A DNA stretch of 64,000 nt from Synaphobranchus kaupii (GCA_029718625.1 CM056377.1:109962266-110026265); one strand, 5' to 3'. Counted from the stretch's first letter, positions 13,601-24,700 are shown. Notes: generated by a model not told the origin, from the letters alone. Translations and numbers: made by a program.

Positions 13601-14961
13601 GTGTCAGTACACACCTTATAACACAATAACACCTCTGTATCCAGAGTACATTCTACATCTTTCATCCCCTGACACTTTTGACATTTTACAGAGGACTACA
13701 ATGATTTCCAATGACAAAATGAAAAAAAAAGAAATAGGACCAAGCTACATTTAAAAAAAAATACATGAGTGGCATTGCTCTAGAACAGGGGTACACAACT
13801 TTGTGTGCTGGTTTTGTTCCAACCAATTACATTAGTTTTAGTGTTCTGACAGCTCTAATAAACTTGAGAGTAGCAGGATGCAATAAGATACTAGGATATT
13901 CTTGAGAAGGATTAATTTTACTGGAAAACGGTATGAATGTTGATAGTGATATTGTTGATTTGTGTACTTTTTGATAGTGTCAAAAATGTAATACAAAAAT
14001 TTAAACAAAATGTGCCAGTTTAACTCCTCTAGACAGAGTGGTATAATATAGAGACTTTATTTAGTGTCCTGAACCCTTTAATCTGTGATTTAATTTGCAG
14101 CTGGCACGTTTGTGGTCTATGTGAGCCCTTTGCTTGGGGTGAGAAGGGACTGAGAAAAGGATCAGTTTAAAATTCATCAATATGTTGCAGATGTGTGCTT
14201 TAACTGAAGCATATTAAATGAAACATTTTACATGACGCAGCTCAATTAGAAATCGACTGATTACAGACTTTCATAATTTTTACATAATATCTGCACAAAT
14301 TAAAGATTGCAATAATAAACCCCAACAGCTCATATTTCCAACATTATGAAAAGACAATGACAAAGAAGTATGACTAACACCACATACTGTACCGACCCTT
14401 TACATAATGGCATCTAAGGTCTGAAGGAGGTGAGGAAGATTAAAACTGATTTATTTATTTAAAAATAAACAAAACCCTTGACTGTGATTGAATTCACAGA
14501 CCATTACCGGTAAATCCTAAGTCGTTTTAAAATTTTAAAAAAATATGTATTTGATTTTCTTCATAATGTGGCAAAAAAACAAAAAAAAAACATTGCAACA
14601 CAGTTTTATTGCATAAGATGTCCATAAGAATACACAAGCAATAAGCATTTTCAATGGATGATCCCTTCCAAAATGTCTGTTACACTGAGATTGCTAACTG
14701 TAAAAATACCCCCTTACACAGAATGCAACTCTGTATCAATGCAGTTGTGGTGTGCTGGGATGTCTGAGAGTGGCACTGCCTGGGTCAACTCACCTCGGCC
14801 ATCTCTGTAGCTGTGTTCCCCCGGGCTCCCATGTACACCATGGCCAGAGCAGAGGAGATGCTGAGGGGCGAGTAGAAGATGTTGTCCGTTTTCTTTTTCT
14901 CAGTTATATTCTTAAACAGGTCCAGGGAGAACTTGGTATTTCCAGCAACCAGTGACTCCAT
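1499..14961 (-). CDS. serpinb1-like: Clade B serpin gene, leukocyte elastase inhibitor-like (3' end outside window)
   Basis: This is an intracellular serine protease inhibitor of the ov-serpin group. These block neutrophil-type proteases by trapping them after reactive-loop cleavage. Coding exons on the minus strand are 14,794-14,961, 9,739-9,880, 5,541-5,658, 4,045-4,187 and 1,499-1,666, all with GT/AG borders. The first exon carries the hallmark [20 protein letters not shown], and the fourth carries [17 protein letters not shown]. There is no signal peptide, as expected for clade B. The exon with the reactive loop is absent and should lie left of the window. Exon 9,739-9,880 has one extra G in a run at 9,797-9,801, which shifts the frame between NREGAP and [12 protein letters not shown]. 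This is either a pseudogene lesion or a sequencing error. Introns are loaded with transposons. The exact paralogue name is inferred. Confidence 0.85.
1940..3729. mobile_element. Degenerate Tc1-like transposon
   Basis: Terminal repeats CAGTGGTATGCAAACG (left) and the mirrored TTTGCATACCACTG (right) are flanked by TA. A minus-strand remnant of transposase lies around 2,397-2,660. It retains the [15 protein letters not shown] block of the Tc1 catalytic domain but has lost the rest. It lies in the serpin intron between exons 5 and 6. A truncated copy sits at the equivalent place in the second serpin (50,153). Confidence 0.8.
2397..2660 (-). pseudogene. Tc1 transposase fragment
   Basis: The only recognisable block is [16 protein letters not shown], which in intact Tc1 transposases precedes the second catalytic Asp. 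The DDE triad is not present. It is the internal coding remnant of the Tc1 element that surrounds it. Confidence 0.6.
4045..4187 (-). CDS. Serpin copy 1, exon 5
   Basis: The 143-nt exon encodes [19 protein letters not shown] through FKLNK, including the strongly conserved [13 protein letters not shown] of serpin strand s3A. The acceptor is TTCTTGTAG and the donor GTAACAGC. The reading frame is open. Confidence 0.88.
4440..5150. repeat. Foldback element with arms of about 210 bp
   Basis: Left arm about 4,500-4,740 and right arm about 4,925-5,150 are reverse complements. Both contain the ATGCAGTAGATATGGATGG block and the GACTAGATTAAGCTGTAA block, in opposite orientation. The loop (about 4,780-4,920) includes the phrase TTTTTTTGGAATTGGGGTTTG seen in mariner-type MITEs elsewhere in the window. 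No coding capacity. A Tc1/mariner-like tail ending TATGGACCTGACTATATATA is at about 5,255-5,290. Confidence 0.55.
5541..5658 (-). CDS. Serpin copy 1, exon 4
   Basis: The 118-nt exon encodes [19 protein letters not shown] through NSWVEKQTQ. The NxWVEKxTxG block is the serpin helix F region. Donor GTAACTGC. The acceptor reads AATCTGTAG with a weak polypyrimidine tract. The frame is open. Confidence 0.88.
5700..6600. other. Serpin intron, no further feature seen
   Basis: AT-rich intronic sequence between exon 4 and the LINE. The short open frames here have no family signature and overlap on both strands. I see nothing that supports a gene. Confidence 0.5.
6660..7912 (+). pseudogene. 5'-truncated L2-like LINE reverse transcriptase
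   Basis: This is a non-LTR retrotransposon remnant in the serpin intron. RT blocks appear in order: [34 protein letters not shown] (motif A) and [11 protein letters not shown] (motif B). The YADD motif is read as YAVDTQ, so one catalytic Asp is lost. The frame breaks near 7,328 and resumes near 7,340 as [19 protein letters not shown]. The C-terminal end of the ORF ([11 protein letters not shown] ... [10 protein letters not shown]) finishes at 7,912. It lacks the endonuclease domain and is dead. Order and motifs fit the L2/CR1 group of fish. Confidence 0.85.
7925..8413. mobile_element. Miniature non-autonomous Zisupton-type derivative
   Basis: The first 125 bases repeat the left end of the giant transposon at 17,183 almost base for base: CAGCCTGGTCTCACTCCC, then CATAGCGACGCTTGGGCAG and GACGCA(G/A)AAGGAGGCC. 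The right part carries the right subterminal block CAATATACGACGCAAAAGGC twice, as the giant element does once near 43,732. No transposase is inside. The extreme right end is abnormal: the last about 25 bases (ACATAGCGACGCTTGGGCAG) are in the opposite orientation to the giant element and the terminal CACGTTG is missing. It sits 12 bases past the end of the LINE ORF. Confidence 0.8.
8455..9738. other. Serpin intron with mariner-MITE fragment
   Basis: At about 8,458-8,515 there is a fragment containing CCCAACTTTTTTGGAATTGG, the end of a common fish mariner-type MITE. The remainder to exon 3 has a GC-richer patch at 8,640-9,060 with short overlapping open frames but no recognisable domain. Confidence 0.4.
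9739..9880 (-). CDS. Serpin copy 1, exon 3, with 1-nt frameshift
   Basis: Reads [20 protein letters not shown] through NREGAP in one frame and [19 protein letters not shown] in the next. One surplus G in the five-G run at 9,797-9,801 (plus strand) explains the shift. The exon is 142 nt, where 141 would keep phase with its neighbours. Acceptor CTCCAG, donor GTAATG. Confidence 0.82.
9881..10833. other. Serpin intron, no feature seen
   Basis: AT-rich intron between exon 3 and a Tc1 element. No repeats with clear termini and no coding signature. Confidence 0.4.
11053..11534 (-). pseudogene. C-terminal half of Tc1 transposase
   Basis: Contains the second catalytic Asp context ([12 protein letters not shown]) and the third acidic context ([15 protein letters not shown]) of the DD34E catalytic core. 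Open to its natural end (SAKGAATKY). Its 5' continuation is on the other side of the nested element. Confidence 0.88.
11537..12079 (-). mobile_element. Nested short Tc1-like element, deletion derivative
   Basis: Ends CACTGCCCGGCCAAAA and TTTTGGCCGGGCAGTG are inverted and flanked by TA (11,535-11,536 and 12,080-12,081). Only 543 bp. A minus-strand remnant at 11,809-12,051 keeps [19 protein letters not shown] and [10 protein letters not shown], the catalytic-core blocks of a different Tc1 lineage from the host element. Confidence 0.9.
12203..12487 (-). pseudogene. N-terminal part of Tc1 transposase (DNA-binding)
   Basis: Starts [19 protein letters not shown] and contains the paired-type helix-turn-helix region with [17 protein letters not shown] and the GRPR-like PRPGRQAKL linker. 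The frame is lost shortly after [14 protein letters not shown]. The catalytic part continues in another frame. Confidence 0.85.
12879..14793. other. Serpin intron, no feature seen
   Basis: AT-rich intronic sequence with short A-runs (for example near 14,570-14,590). No clear inverted termini, coding blocks or tandem arrays were recognised. Confidence 0.4.
14794..14961 (-). CDS. Serpin copy 1, first coding exon
   Basis: 56 codons starting [18 protein letters not shown] and ending in [11 protein letters not shown] before donor GTGAGTT. The acceptor CCTCCCAG lies 12 bases upstream of the ATG. The start is chosen because the exon length (168 nt) and the position of the ATG match the usual first coding exon of ov-serpins. 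Open, no lesion. Confidence 0.9.
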
Positions 14962-15739
14962 TGTTGGTTTCCTGGGAGGCACGCATTTCAGTATGACATT
15001 CATGCAATAGGAACAACATATAATTTTGCTGCAGTAGAATAGCATGAAAAGTGCTGGAAAACTATTGCTACACACGGACACAAACTAATTTTGGGGAGAC
15101 AACTCAATCCAAAAAGGCTCATTATTTCAATAGGCCTATATTACTGTTTTACGCAGAAAAGTTTGAAGTTGGATTATTTGAAAATGCCACAGCAATATTT
15201 CACCTAAACAGGTCAGAGATTCTGCAGATTCTGTCATAAACAAGTGTCAGAATTGTGAGACATTTTGATTTTGCAAAGAAAACTCAATCCAAAATGCCCC
15301 TTCTTTCAATGGACCAATATTATTGTATTGCCTTGCATAGAAAGTATATTTCTACATACTACTGATGTGCAGACTTACAGAAAATCAGTTGACCCCTGGG
15401 TTCAGTCAACCTGGGTGGCGGGTGGGTGAAAAATAAATTAGTCAAATAAATTACGTTCCCATAAAATGGGGGGACTATGCATAAGAAGGGCTACAATTGC
15501 TACATGGTTCACCTGATATGGATGTAAGCGCCCTCATACTTTGACTTAATTCTTTGCAGTTATTAATTAAGAATTAAAATTAATAATAGAATTTATCCCT
15601 GTAAAACAAATTGTACTGTTTGTTTTACAGTAGGCTACTACTACAAGGGGTGGTTGACTGGTTAAAGCAGGGGTGCTTAGCTCCCGTCCTGTTTTTTGTT
15701 CAAACAAATTACTTTTCTGACACCTCGATAAACTACGCT

Positions 15740-17152
15740 GGTTGACTCCTGCACTTGAGCACAGTAAAATCTTTAGGATATCCTACACTTGTAGTCTGCA
15801 GCTGGTGCTCATACAAATTTCAGAAGCAGGCACTTTGTTTCATTTTCCATCTTTGTGTCATTGTCTTTTGTGAACAATATTTGTGATGGGGAACCTACGC
15901 ATTGCCGAATTGAAAAGAAGGGGATCAGGGGTGTGGCTATACTTCATAAGCCTCTAACCCCCCTGCCCCTTCACGCCACTGTCTGACTCTACAGGAGTAC
16001 AGTCTACAGTCTGACTCTGCTTCTTACATTTTCTCTATACCAAAATTACATTTAAGATGCCTAGCCTATAGGCAATATAGATATTACCGTGCTTTATTCA
16101 GTTCGCTATCATAAAATGATCGGGATGTAACAAACAAGCCTGCATAAATTGGCTACTAGTCTATAATCTATTGATACCACACGCAAAGAGGTGGGTGATC
16201 ATGATGTGCAGCGACAATTTATTTTTGTCGCTAACTTTGTTTTGCTAACATCACATTACTAAACTAGCAAGCCACTGTCAAGTAGTAGGGTATTAGGCTA
16301 CTGCTGGCAAATGCATAGTCGTCGTTAGTTTGCTAGCTGATGTCGTTACTCTATTAAGTCACTAAGGTGCACTTTAAGTCGACACCACTTTAAAGTGGTT
16401 GAATACTCACTCAGTTTTCCTAACGTACTGGTGTGTCAAGTTCCAGGCAATCAGAGATGTGTGTGAAGCTTATTACTTCACGGAAAAAGTAGTCTACTTC
16501 TCAGCCGGGCACGCCCACATCACCGAGTGATTTTTTTTGTGTGTCCTGCAATATTTTCCGAAAGGGACACACATATTACCCTTTGTAACTGTAGCCTACC
16601 CCTCCTTTTTAAACCACAAAAGTATTGCTGGCTTTACCGTTTGCGTGCCAAAAAAAAAACATCATGCAGTGTCTGTCCAAAGAAAGTGTTATTAAAATGT
16701 TAAATATTATTTTGCTATGAAATATTTACTCTGAGCGAATAAAGCAAAAAACCAATACAAATGCATTTAGGGGAAAATAAGTGAAATAATGAGGAACTGA
16801 AACCGTTGCAGAGACCGTTGAAATGGATAAGGAAAGGATCATAGAAGGGGAAAAAACAGAGTATGCTTCAGTATAATAATAATAATAATTAATAAAGAGG
16901 TCTGGGATTTAATTAAGCTTTTCACTGCCTAGTAAAGACAACATAGTGGCCTTGCATCAGATGACACTGAATAGGAAAATAAACACATTTTTAATAGATT
17001 TGGGTAATAATCAGACCTTCATTTCCACAATGCTGTTTTTAATGGGGAATATTCTCCTTTTCTCCTTCCTTTTGTTATTAGTTCTGTGTAACTGCATCAA
17101 CCTGCGAAAAATCCGTTCTCTCCAAGATTGTGATTCATCAGAAGGCTATTAA
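15740..17152. repeat. Segmental duplication, copy 1 (serpin upstream region)
   Basis: Continuously homologous, in inverted orientation, to 55,534-56,964. Shared blocks include CAGCCGGGCACGCCCACATC, CGTTTGCGTGCCAAAAAAA and the region that ends in the TTAA next to the Kolobok element. The homology stops abruptly at about 15,740 (copy 2 about 56,964), next to GGTTGACTCCTGCACTTG. Confidence 0.88.
16409..16490 (-). promoter_or_regulatory. Putative serpin 5' non-coding exon and promoter region
   Basis: On the minus strand a possible splice donor GTGAGTATT follows GGAAAACTGA at about 16,409. Ov-serpins usually have a non-coding first exon, and the spacing to the first coding exon (1.4 kb) is plausible. 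No TATA box or start site can be claimed. Weakly supported inference. Confidence 0.3.
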
Positions 17153-17182
17153 AGGGATAGTTCGGAATTTTGGACATAATTG

Positions 17183-17280
17183 CAGCCTGGTCTCACTCCC
17201 AAGTCGTCACATAGCGACGCTTGGGCAGCTCCTACGGCGTCATCCTTTAGACGCAAAAGGAGGCCTTTTGCGTCAGCATT
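17183..17280 (+). repeat. Left terminal inverted repeat of the giant transposon
   Basis: Starts CAGCCTGGTCTCACTCCC. Contains alternating GACGC/GCGTC pentamers (in CGACGCTTGG, GGCGTCATCC, AGACGCAAAAGG and TTTTGCGTCAG), likely transposase-binding sites by inference. Near-identical to the start of the miniature element at 7,925. Confidence 0.88.
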
Positions 17281-17299
17281 TTGACGCACTCGGTCGCTC

Positions 17300-17425
17300 A
17301 GTACTGTCAGATTTTTACCCTGGCTTTCACTGAGTTCTCACTAGGTGGCGTCGTACGGATTTTCAGGAAACAATCCCGAAAATAACGACAGGGCGGGAGA
17401 CCACGAGTCAGCAGGAGTGTTAATG
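17300..17425 (+). promoter_or_regulatory. Putative non-coding first exon of the accessory gene
   Basis: A strong splice donor, TTAATG followed by GTAAGTG, occurs at 17,426, just inside the left terminal repeat. It could pair with the acceptor at 18,735-18,746 in front of the accessory-gene ATG. This would put the promoter in or next to the terminal repeat. Inference from splice-site quality only. Confidence 0.4.
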
Positions 17426-18746
17426 GTAAGTGATTGTTTTTGCTGTAGGCTAACGTTACACAAATGTTTATGCTGCTAGACTTTAATTTTTAAAAGTGAT
17501 ATTTTATATTTGTGTTGTTTTCTAAGCTTGTAGGTAGATTCTAACTACTACTAATAAGTATTAATAATGAACTAATAATTCTATCTACTGTCTTTAGCTG
17601 GAAACATTGTTAACTAAGCTAGGTATTGGGCTCCTAACGTTAGCTTACTGTAGTATTAGCATTAGCCTTGCGGTCCCGTCGACATGTCCCGTTTTTCACG
17701 AGCTGAATTTTTATGCTAGATTAAACAGAGTGTGAAAAAAATCATGTGAAACTACAGATCGCAATGAATCTGGTGATACCAATTATGTTTATAAATTGTT
17801 GAGAAAATGATCTTGCTCCAAAGTAGCCTATAGCTAATAAAATACATTAAACTGGAGACCTGGGCCATTCAAAGTTCGCTAGCTAGCCAAGTTAGCTAGC
17901 CTAACATTACATTGATGAGAAGCTGTATTTTCTGAGCCTCTGAGCTGCATCCTCGCACCAGGATATAATCCAATGTGGTCAGGTGTTTTAGCTTTAAAAA
18001 AAACATGATATATGTCCTTTTTCAAAAAGGGAAGGTCACAGTATAGCCTGGTCAGAATGGGCAATTATGGCCTAGATTTTATATTATATACCAACGTGTA
18101 TACACTGTATTTAGCATTTTGAACTGTAATAATATCACTGGATATTTCATTATTTGTTTTTCTTTTAACACAATCAGAAAAGGTTTTAAGAGCATACGAG
18201 CACTGTCGAAACGCATGTTTCTTTCCATAGGTCTGAACAGTGCACAGTTTTAAAGATTGAATATGCCTACTGTAAATATTTCAGGCTTAATTATTTTTAA
18301 TAGAAAGGCAGCTTTAGATGGCCTTAGCCCTGTACTGTGGACTTGTGTGGTTGCACACACCACTATGAGGAGTCCCTCAGGTCCTCTGATCAGGTTAAAA
18401 TAAAATTCAAGGATGATCAAGCATTTGCTGTAGCAGCATTCCCCAAAACATCAGATCAACTGAATTAATTGGCATCTTTAAAAACATCTTTTGCTACATA
18501 CTAGCTTTTAAGTGTAGGCTATCTACAGTTCCTATTTTGGTTGAGTTTGTCTTGGTTTATTTTTTGATTGTATGTGTACTTTGTCTGCCTTAATTTCTTC
18601 TTCTTTTGTAAAGCAAAGGCCTTTGGAGCAAGCTGATTTTGAATGCAAATCGCTATAAATCAAATAGACTTGACTGAACTTGATATTTCCCAAATGTCTT
18701 CATTGAAAATGATACTTACAACAGTTCTATGTGCTTACATCTGCAG

Positions 18747-21700
18747 AAAATGACTAAACCAAAACTTAAACCATGCCCTCACTGTGAGGGCTTAAATGCA
18801 GTAAACTGCAAAACATGCAAGTCATGCTTTGCCAGCCTGGCATTCAAAGCCAGGCTGAAGATGAAGGAGGAGAAGTTGGCGGCGGGTGACTGGGGGGGAC
18901 AGCACCAAGAAGAACCGCAATTCATGCAGGGTGTTGGACTCAGCCCGTATTTCTGTAAGTGACAATGTTCCTTTTTGTTCTAACTGGTCACATAATAGGG
19001 GGATACTACCCATTTTAAGAATTCACGTATAAAGTGCCTTCCATAATGTTTGGGAGAAAGACTTATTTTTTTCTTGATTTGACTATGTACTCCACAACTT
19101 TTAGATTTGTGATCAATTTTATACATTTTGTTTTTACCATGTAGAAATTACAGCAGTTTTTATGCATAGCCCTATGCCTAGCCCATTTCAAGGCATCATA
19201 ATGTTTGGGACATATTAATGCTTTGTAAATTAAAGTAGTCATGTTGCATATCCTTTCCATGCAATGAAGTTTGTGACCCATAGACATCACCAGGTGCTGA
19301 GTATCTTCTCAGGTGATGCTTTGCCAGGCCTGTACTGCATATGAAACGCATGTTCAATTGGATTCAGAACAGGTGACTGACTTGGCCAGTCAAGAATTGT
19401 CCAGTTTTTGGCTTTGAAAAACTCCCTTGTTGCTTTAGCAGTATGTTTGTGATCACTGTCTTCCTGTAGGATGAAGTTCAGTCTAATTATTTTGGGCATT
19501 TGCTTGAACTTGAGCAAATAAGATTTTCCTGTATACTTCAGAATTAATTCTGCTGCAGTTATCAGCAGTTACGTCATCAGTGAAGACAAGTGAGCCAGTA
19601 CCTGTGGCAGCCATACTTGCCCAAACCATAACACTCCCACCACCTTCATTCACAGATGAAGTTTGGATCTTTGGCAGTTCCTTTTGGCCTCCACACTTTG
19701 CTTTTTCAACAAGTGAATCTTGGTGGCTCATCTGTCCACAAGACCTTTTTCCAGAACTCTATAGGCTCTTTTAGGTACTACATAGCAAACTGTATCCTGG
19801 CCATCCCATTTTTGTAGATAACTAGTGGTTTGCATCTTGCAGTGTAGCATCTGTAATTCTGCTTGTGAAGTCTTCTGCGGACAGTAGTCATTGACACATC
19901 CACACCTGCCTCCTGAAGAGTGCTTCTGATCTGTCAAACAGGTGTTTGGGGGATTTTCCTCATTATGATTAAATTCTTTGGTCATCAACTGTACATGTCT
20001 TCCGTGGTCTACCAGCCCCTTTGTGATTACAGAGCACACTAGTGTTCTCTTTCCTCTTAATAATGTTCCAAACAGTTCATATTGGTAAGCAAGGTTTGGC
20101 CTATGTCTCTGACTGTTTATTTCTTATTTCTCAGCCTCATAATGGCTTCCTTGACTTTCATTGGCACAGCTCGTGTCCTCATGTTGACAAACTCTAATAA
20201 GAGACTCTAAAGGCAATCAGAAGTCTACAATCAAGACTAAATACTGAAAATCTCTTATACCTGCACTAAGGATGCAATTGAACACGCCTAACTAATCAGA
20301 AACACCTGTGAAGCCATTGGTGACAAACATTATGTTGGCCTGAAAATGGGGGGTATGTATGAATTGTGCTGTAATTTTTACATGGTGAAAACAAAATGTA
20401 TAGAAATACCTTTCATAAAAGCTGAGAATCTGCATGTGGTTTTGGTGCTTAAGTAAGGTTATAATGTACAGCAAGCGAGTCAATTGTTTCAAAATAAGGA
20501 CCGACAGGGTGATGTGACCCCCAACGTGAAACGGAGGGGTCTTAATGACCCTGAAGGGGCTTACTTTGAACCAATTGACTGGCTTGCTGTACATTATCCT
20601 GCTTATATCGCGGCTTCCTTGGCAAGTAAATTATGTATCTGCCATAAAACCATTGAAATTGATTTAATTATGTATATTTGTTCATTTTTTGCATCCGCCA
20701 AAAAAATACTTCCAACAAACGACTTTCTGACAATGGCTTTGCATATCCTAGCAACCACAAACAAGCTAACTGATGTTTTTATTTACATTTACAGCGCTGT
20801 GTAATTTCAATCATCTTCCATCTATAGGCCTTGTGGGGGAAAAAACTGTTAAGGTGGACTGGACAGATGTCAGAAATAAAGTCCCATGTTTTAGATTAAA
20901 CCTTTATATTGGACATTTGAATTAATCTCAAATTGCTATCAATTTTTAATGTGAACAAAACATGAATGTTTCATTTAATGAGGTGGCTACCCCCGTCAAT
21001 ACCCTTCAGACGTGTAAAATCCAGGGGACATAAAGTAAAAGTCCTCCCAACTATTTTGTTCCAATCACCTGGATTAACATAATTCTTCAGCCAGGAGGTA
21101 GAACTAATTAGTGAAATAAGCTGTCTGAGTTACTGGGTGGAAGAAATACATGGCAGGACTTTTACTTTCTGACCTCTGGATTCCACACCTCTGCTTCCCT
21201 TGCAGCTGTACTATCATACACTTGCGCTGCTTGCGATGTAGCTGCCTAGCTTCGTCCAGGTCTTTGTGTCTTTTGTTATTTGGTTAATTTCCGCTGAGTT
21301 TTCTCCTTTTTAGGGGTCACAGAAAGCTCAGATTCTGCTCAGGCATCAAAGTTTTTTTTCCATGCTGTGATGGAAAATGTGTGGAAAAACAGCACAGATT
21401 AGCTCTGCCCAGAGGTTTGAATTTTGGGTGATAGATATGATATAGTTGACTCAGCCAATTCATACTAACTGGTGTTGTGTCTGTTAATATCTGTGTTTCA
21501 GGTGAAGAAACTGCATGCATTGGGCTATAAGCCAATTCTTCTTTTGGGCAAAGAAAAGAGAGGAGTATTTACTGCTGACATGCTCAGTGGCCTGGGTCCG
21601 ATACCGGAGGGCCCTCTTTGGAACATTTTCTCCAAGATTAATGCTCTTTATGAGCACTTTCTAAGAAGTAAGAACACATTTTTGTATAGGGACTTGCTTT

Positions 21701-24700
21701 TGTGTTACTTTTTTCCTTAAAATTTTTGTTAATTTGTGTATGTAATTTAAGAAGGACCAGAGAGAAGCAGATGTGCCATAATTATATTGTCATTTACTGT
21801 GTTTGTGGAGCTGTAATATAACAAACACTATACATCCCAGATTACAGCAAGCTTGTGCCAGCTGCAGCAGCCCCACCACCCACCACAGCACCAGCCCCAC
21901 CACCCACCACAGCACCATCCCCATCACCCACCACAGCACCAGCCCCACCCACCACAGCACCAGCCCCATCACCCACCACAGCACCAGCCCCACCACCCAC
22001 CACAGCACCAGCCCCACCACCCACCACAGCACCAGCCCCACCCACCACAGCACCAGCCCCATCACCCACCACAGCACCAGCCCCACCACCCACCACAGCA
22101 CCAGCCCCACCACCCACCACAGCACCAGCCCCACCACCCACCACAGCACCAGCCCCAGCCCCACCACCCACCACAGCACCAGCCCCATCACCCACCACAG
22201 CACCAGCCCCACCCACCACAGCACCAGCCCCATCACCCACCACAGCACCAGCCCCACCACCCACCACAGCACCAGCCCCACCACCCACCACAGCACCAGC
22301 CCCACCACCCACCACAGCACCAGCCCCACCCACCACAGCACCAGCCCCATCACCCACCACAGCACCAGCCCCACCACCCACCACAGCACCAGCCCCACCA
22401 CCCACCACAGCACCAGCCCCATCACCCACCACAGCACCAGCCCCACCACCCACCACAGCACCAGCCCCACCACCCACCACAGCACCAGCCCCAGCCCCAC
22501 CACCCACCACAGCACCAGCCCCACCACCCACCACAGCACCAGCCCCACCACCCACCACAGCACCAGCCCCACCACCCACCACAGCACCAGCCCCAGCCCC
22601 ACCACCCACCACAGCACCAGCTATGAAGAAGAGGAAAAATGCTGAAAAAGGTTGGTCAAGACATTGCTCATCATCTAGTCTCATTCAGTGTTAAATTGAG
22701 TGCTCACACCCAAATGAGTTGTATATTCTAGTATTGGTAACAGGTATGAACTTGAATGTAAATCAGTAAATACATTCTATGGGCCTACAAAGTCAATGCC
22801 CCATTCATTGTCTATGCACCAGCCTCAGATTTAACTTCCAAGTCATATCACTAATTTGATGGTTCTCAGCTTTATTTCTAGCTTTAGGAGAGAGTGGTGC
22901 ATGATCACAAACATTGACTGAGCTGCCACTGGGCACAGAAAAAGCATAGGCTGGCATCCCCCATTATTTCATTTAATTGTGATTAAACATTTAAAATCTA
23001 TGACAGAGGGCAATATGAGTGTACTCCTCCTTGTTTTAGAGCTTTGTCTCCGGTGTTTTTATCCAAAGAATTTCGTCTTAACGCCTTTGTAGTGAGGCTA
23101 CTCATCATCTAAATCACTTTGGTAAATCAGCACATTGTTACGAACCAGATACGAGACGAACCCAAGTGCAACGACCAGGAGACAGATTCACAGAAAGGAG
23201 CTTTATTAACTTAAGTGTTGGGGTAGTCCCAACACTGTACAGGAATGGCAAACACACAGTATCACACAGGGTATGCCAGGAAGCCCGGAACGGGCTGCTC
23301 CAAGCCGGAGCTGGATTGGAAGGTCTGGAACGTATTGTTCCAAGCCGGAACTGGACTGGACTGGAACTGGACCGGGAGGTCCACACTGGAATCAGGGTCT
23401 GGAACGGAATGTTCCAAACCGGAACTGGACTGGACTGGAACTGGACCGGGAGGTCCACACTGGAATCAGGGTCTGGAACGGAATGTTCCAAACCGGAACT
23501 GGACTGGACTGGACCTGGACGGGAGGTCCACACTGGAATCAGGGTCTGGAACGGAATGTTCCAAACCGGAACTGGACTGGACTGGAACCGGACCGGGAGG
23601 TCCACACTGGGATCAGGGTCTGGAACGGATTAGTTCCAAACCGGAACTGGACTGGACTGGAACTGGACCGGGAGGTCCACACAGGAATCAGAGTCAGGAA
23701 CGGATTGTTCCAAACCGGAACTGGACTGGACAGGAAGGTGCACGACTCACACCTGGACTGGACTGGAACTAGCAGGGGAGCGACTCACTACGGCAGGACT
23801 GGAACTGGACCGGGATGACTACACCGGTACAGATCAAAACAAAACAGAGGGGGATTAGTGCAAGGGAAGGCACGGGAAGGACCGGGAGGTTCTCACAGAG
23901 GTGCAGGGTTTGACAGGTAGGTGGCTGGTGAAGCACGGCAGGGCTGGGTAGAGTGGCGTAGCTGCGGTAGGTCCGGATGGAGCTGACTGGTCTCCAGAGC
24001 TCCCGGAACCGTAACCGAAGAACTTGGTGGCTTCTTCGGCCGGACAGGAACAACTGGAGGGTAGCCAGGTATAACGCCAACACGGAGCCTACACGAGCTG
24101 GAGGTGGAGGTACCGCAACACACACAAACAAACACGGGGAAAACGAACACTGCCACGGAAGAATGGGAGCTGGGTTAGCTGGAGGAAGAGGGAAACAGGT
24201 TAGCTGCATGCACGACAGGAATAACTGGGGAGGTAAACTACCAATCCGTAGTTACGAGCGAACTCAATGCTGTAAGGGGATAATATCCCACAACCAAGCG
24301 AGTAGTTCTTTAGTAAAAGACCAGGAAAACAACGAGCATTAACACCGAGGTGACGATAGTTAACGAACTGGCGCCGACTGGCAGCCAGCCGAAGGAATAA
24401 ATAGTGAGGCTAATGATGAACTAAATAAGGAACAGGTGTGGAAATTAAACGGGAGTGATTACGAAACACCAGGTGAGGAAATGCATGCAACGAGGGGGGA
24501 AGGAGTGAAAGGCGGAAGTAAGGCAAGACAACCAGACGAACAAGACAGGGAAGGAAACGCCTAGTCCGCAGCAGCGGGGAAAACACGGACAAGAGGATCC
24601 AACATGACACGGAGGGAAAACAGGAAAACACGGAAAACGAACAGGAAGGGAGCGGAACATTACACACATATTGTGAATATTGAAATCTTATTTGCAGGGT

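Noticed and set aside
16946..17152. Open frame MALHQMTLNRKINTFLID with a hydrophobic segment, also seen at 55,522-55,734
   Set aside because: Both copies lie in the segmental duplication, so shared openness is not independent evidence. No family resemblance or start context.
21316..21353. A possible extra exon between accessory-gene exons (GGGTCACAGAAAGCTCAGAT...)
   Set aside because: It has an acceptor but no GT donor in phase, and the conserved sequence reads directly from SARIS to VKKLHALGY once the G-run error is allowed for.
21790..22694. Long open frames on both strands ([33 protein letters not shown])
   Set aside because: They follow from a tandem unit that is a multiple of three. 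Only the PTTAPAP frame joins neighbouring exons through valid splice sites.
23138..24209. ORFs of 120-180 residues within the LTR
   Set aside because: They are products of the 74-bp minisatellite and GC-rich LTR sequence. No protein domain.
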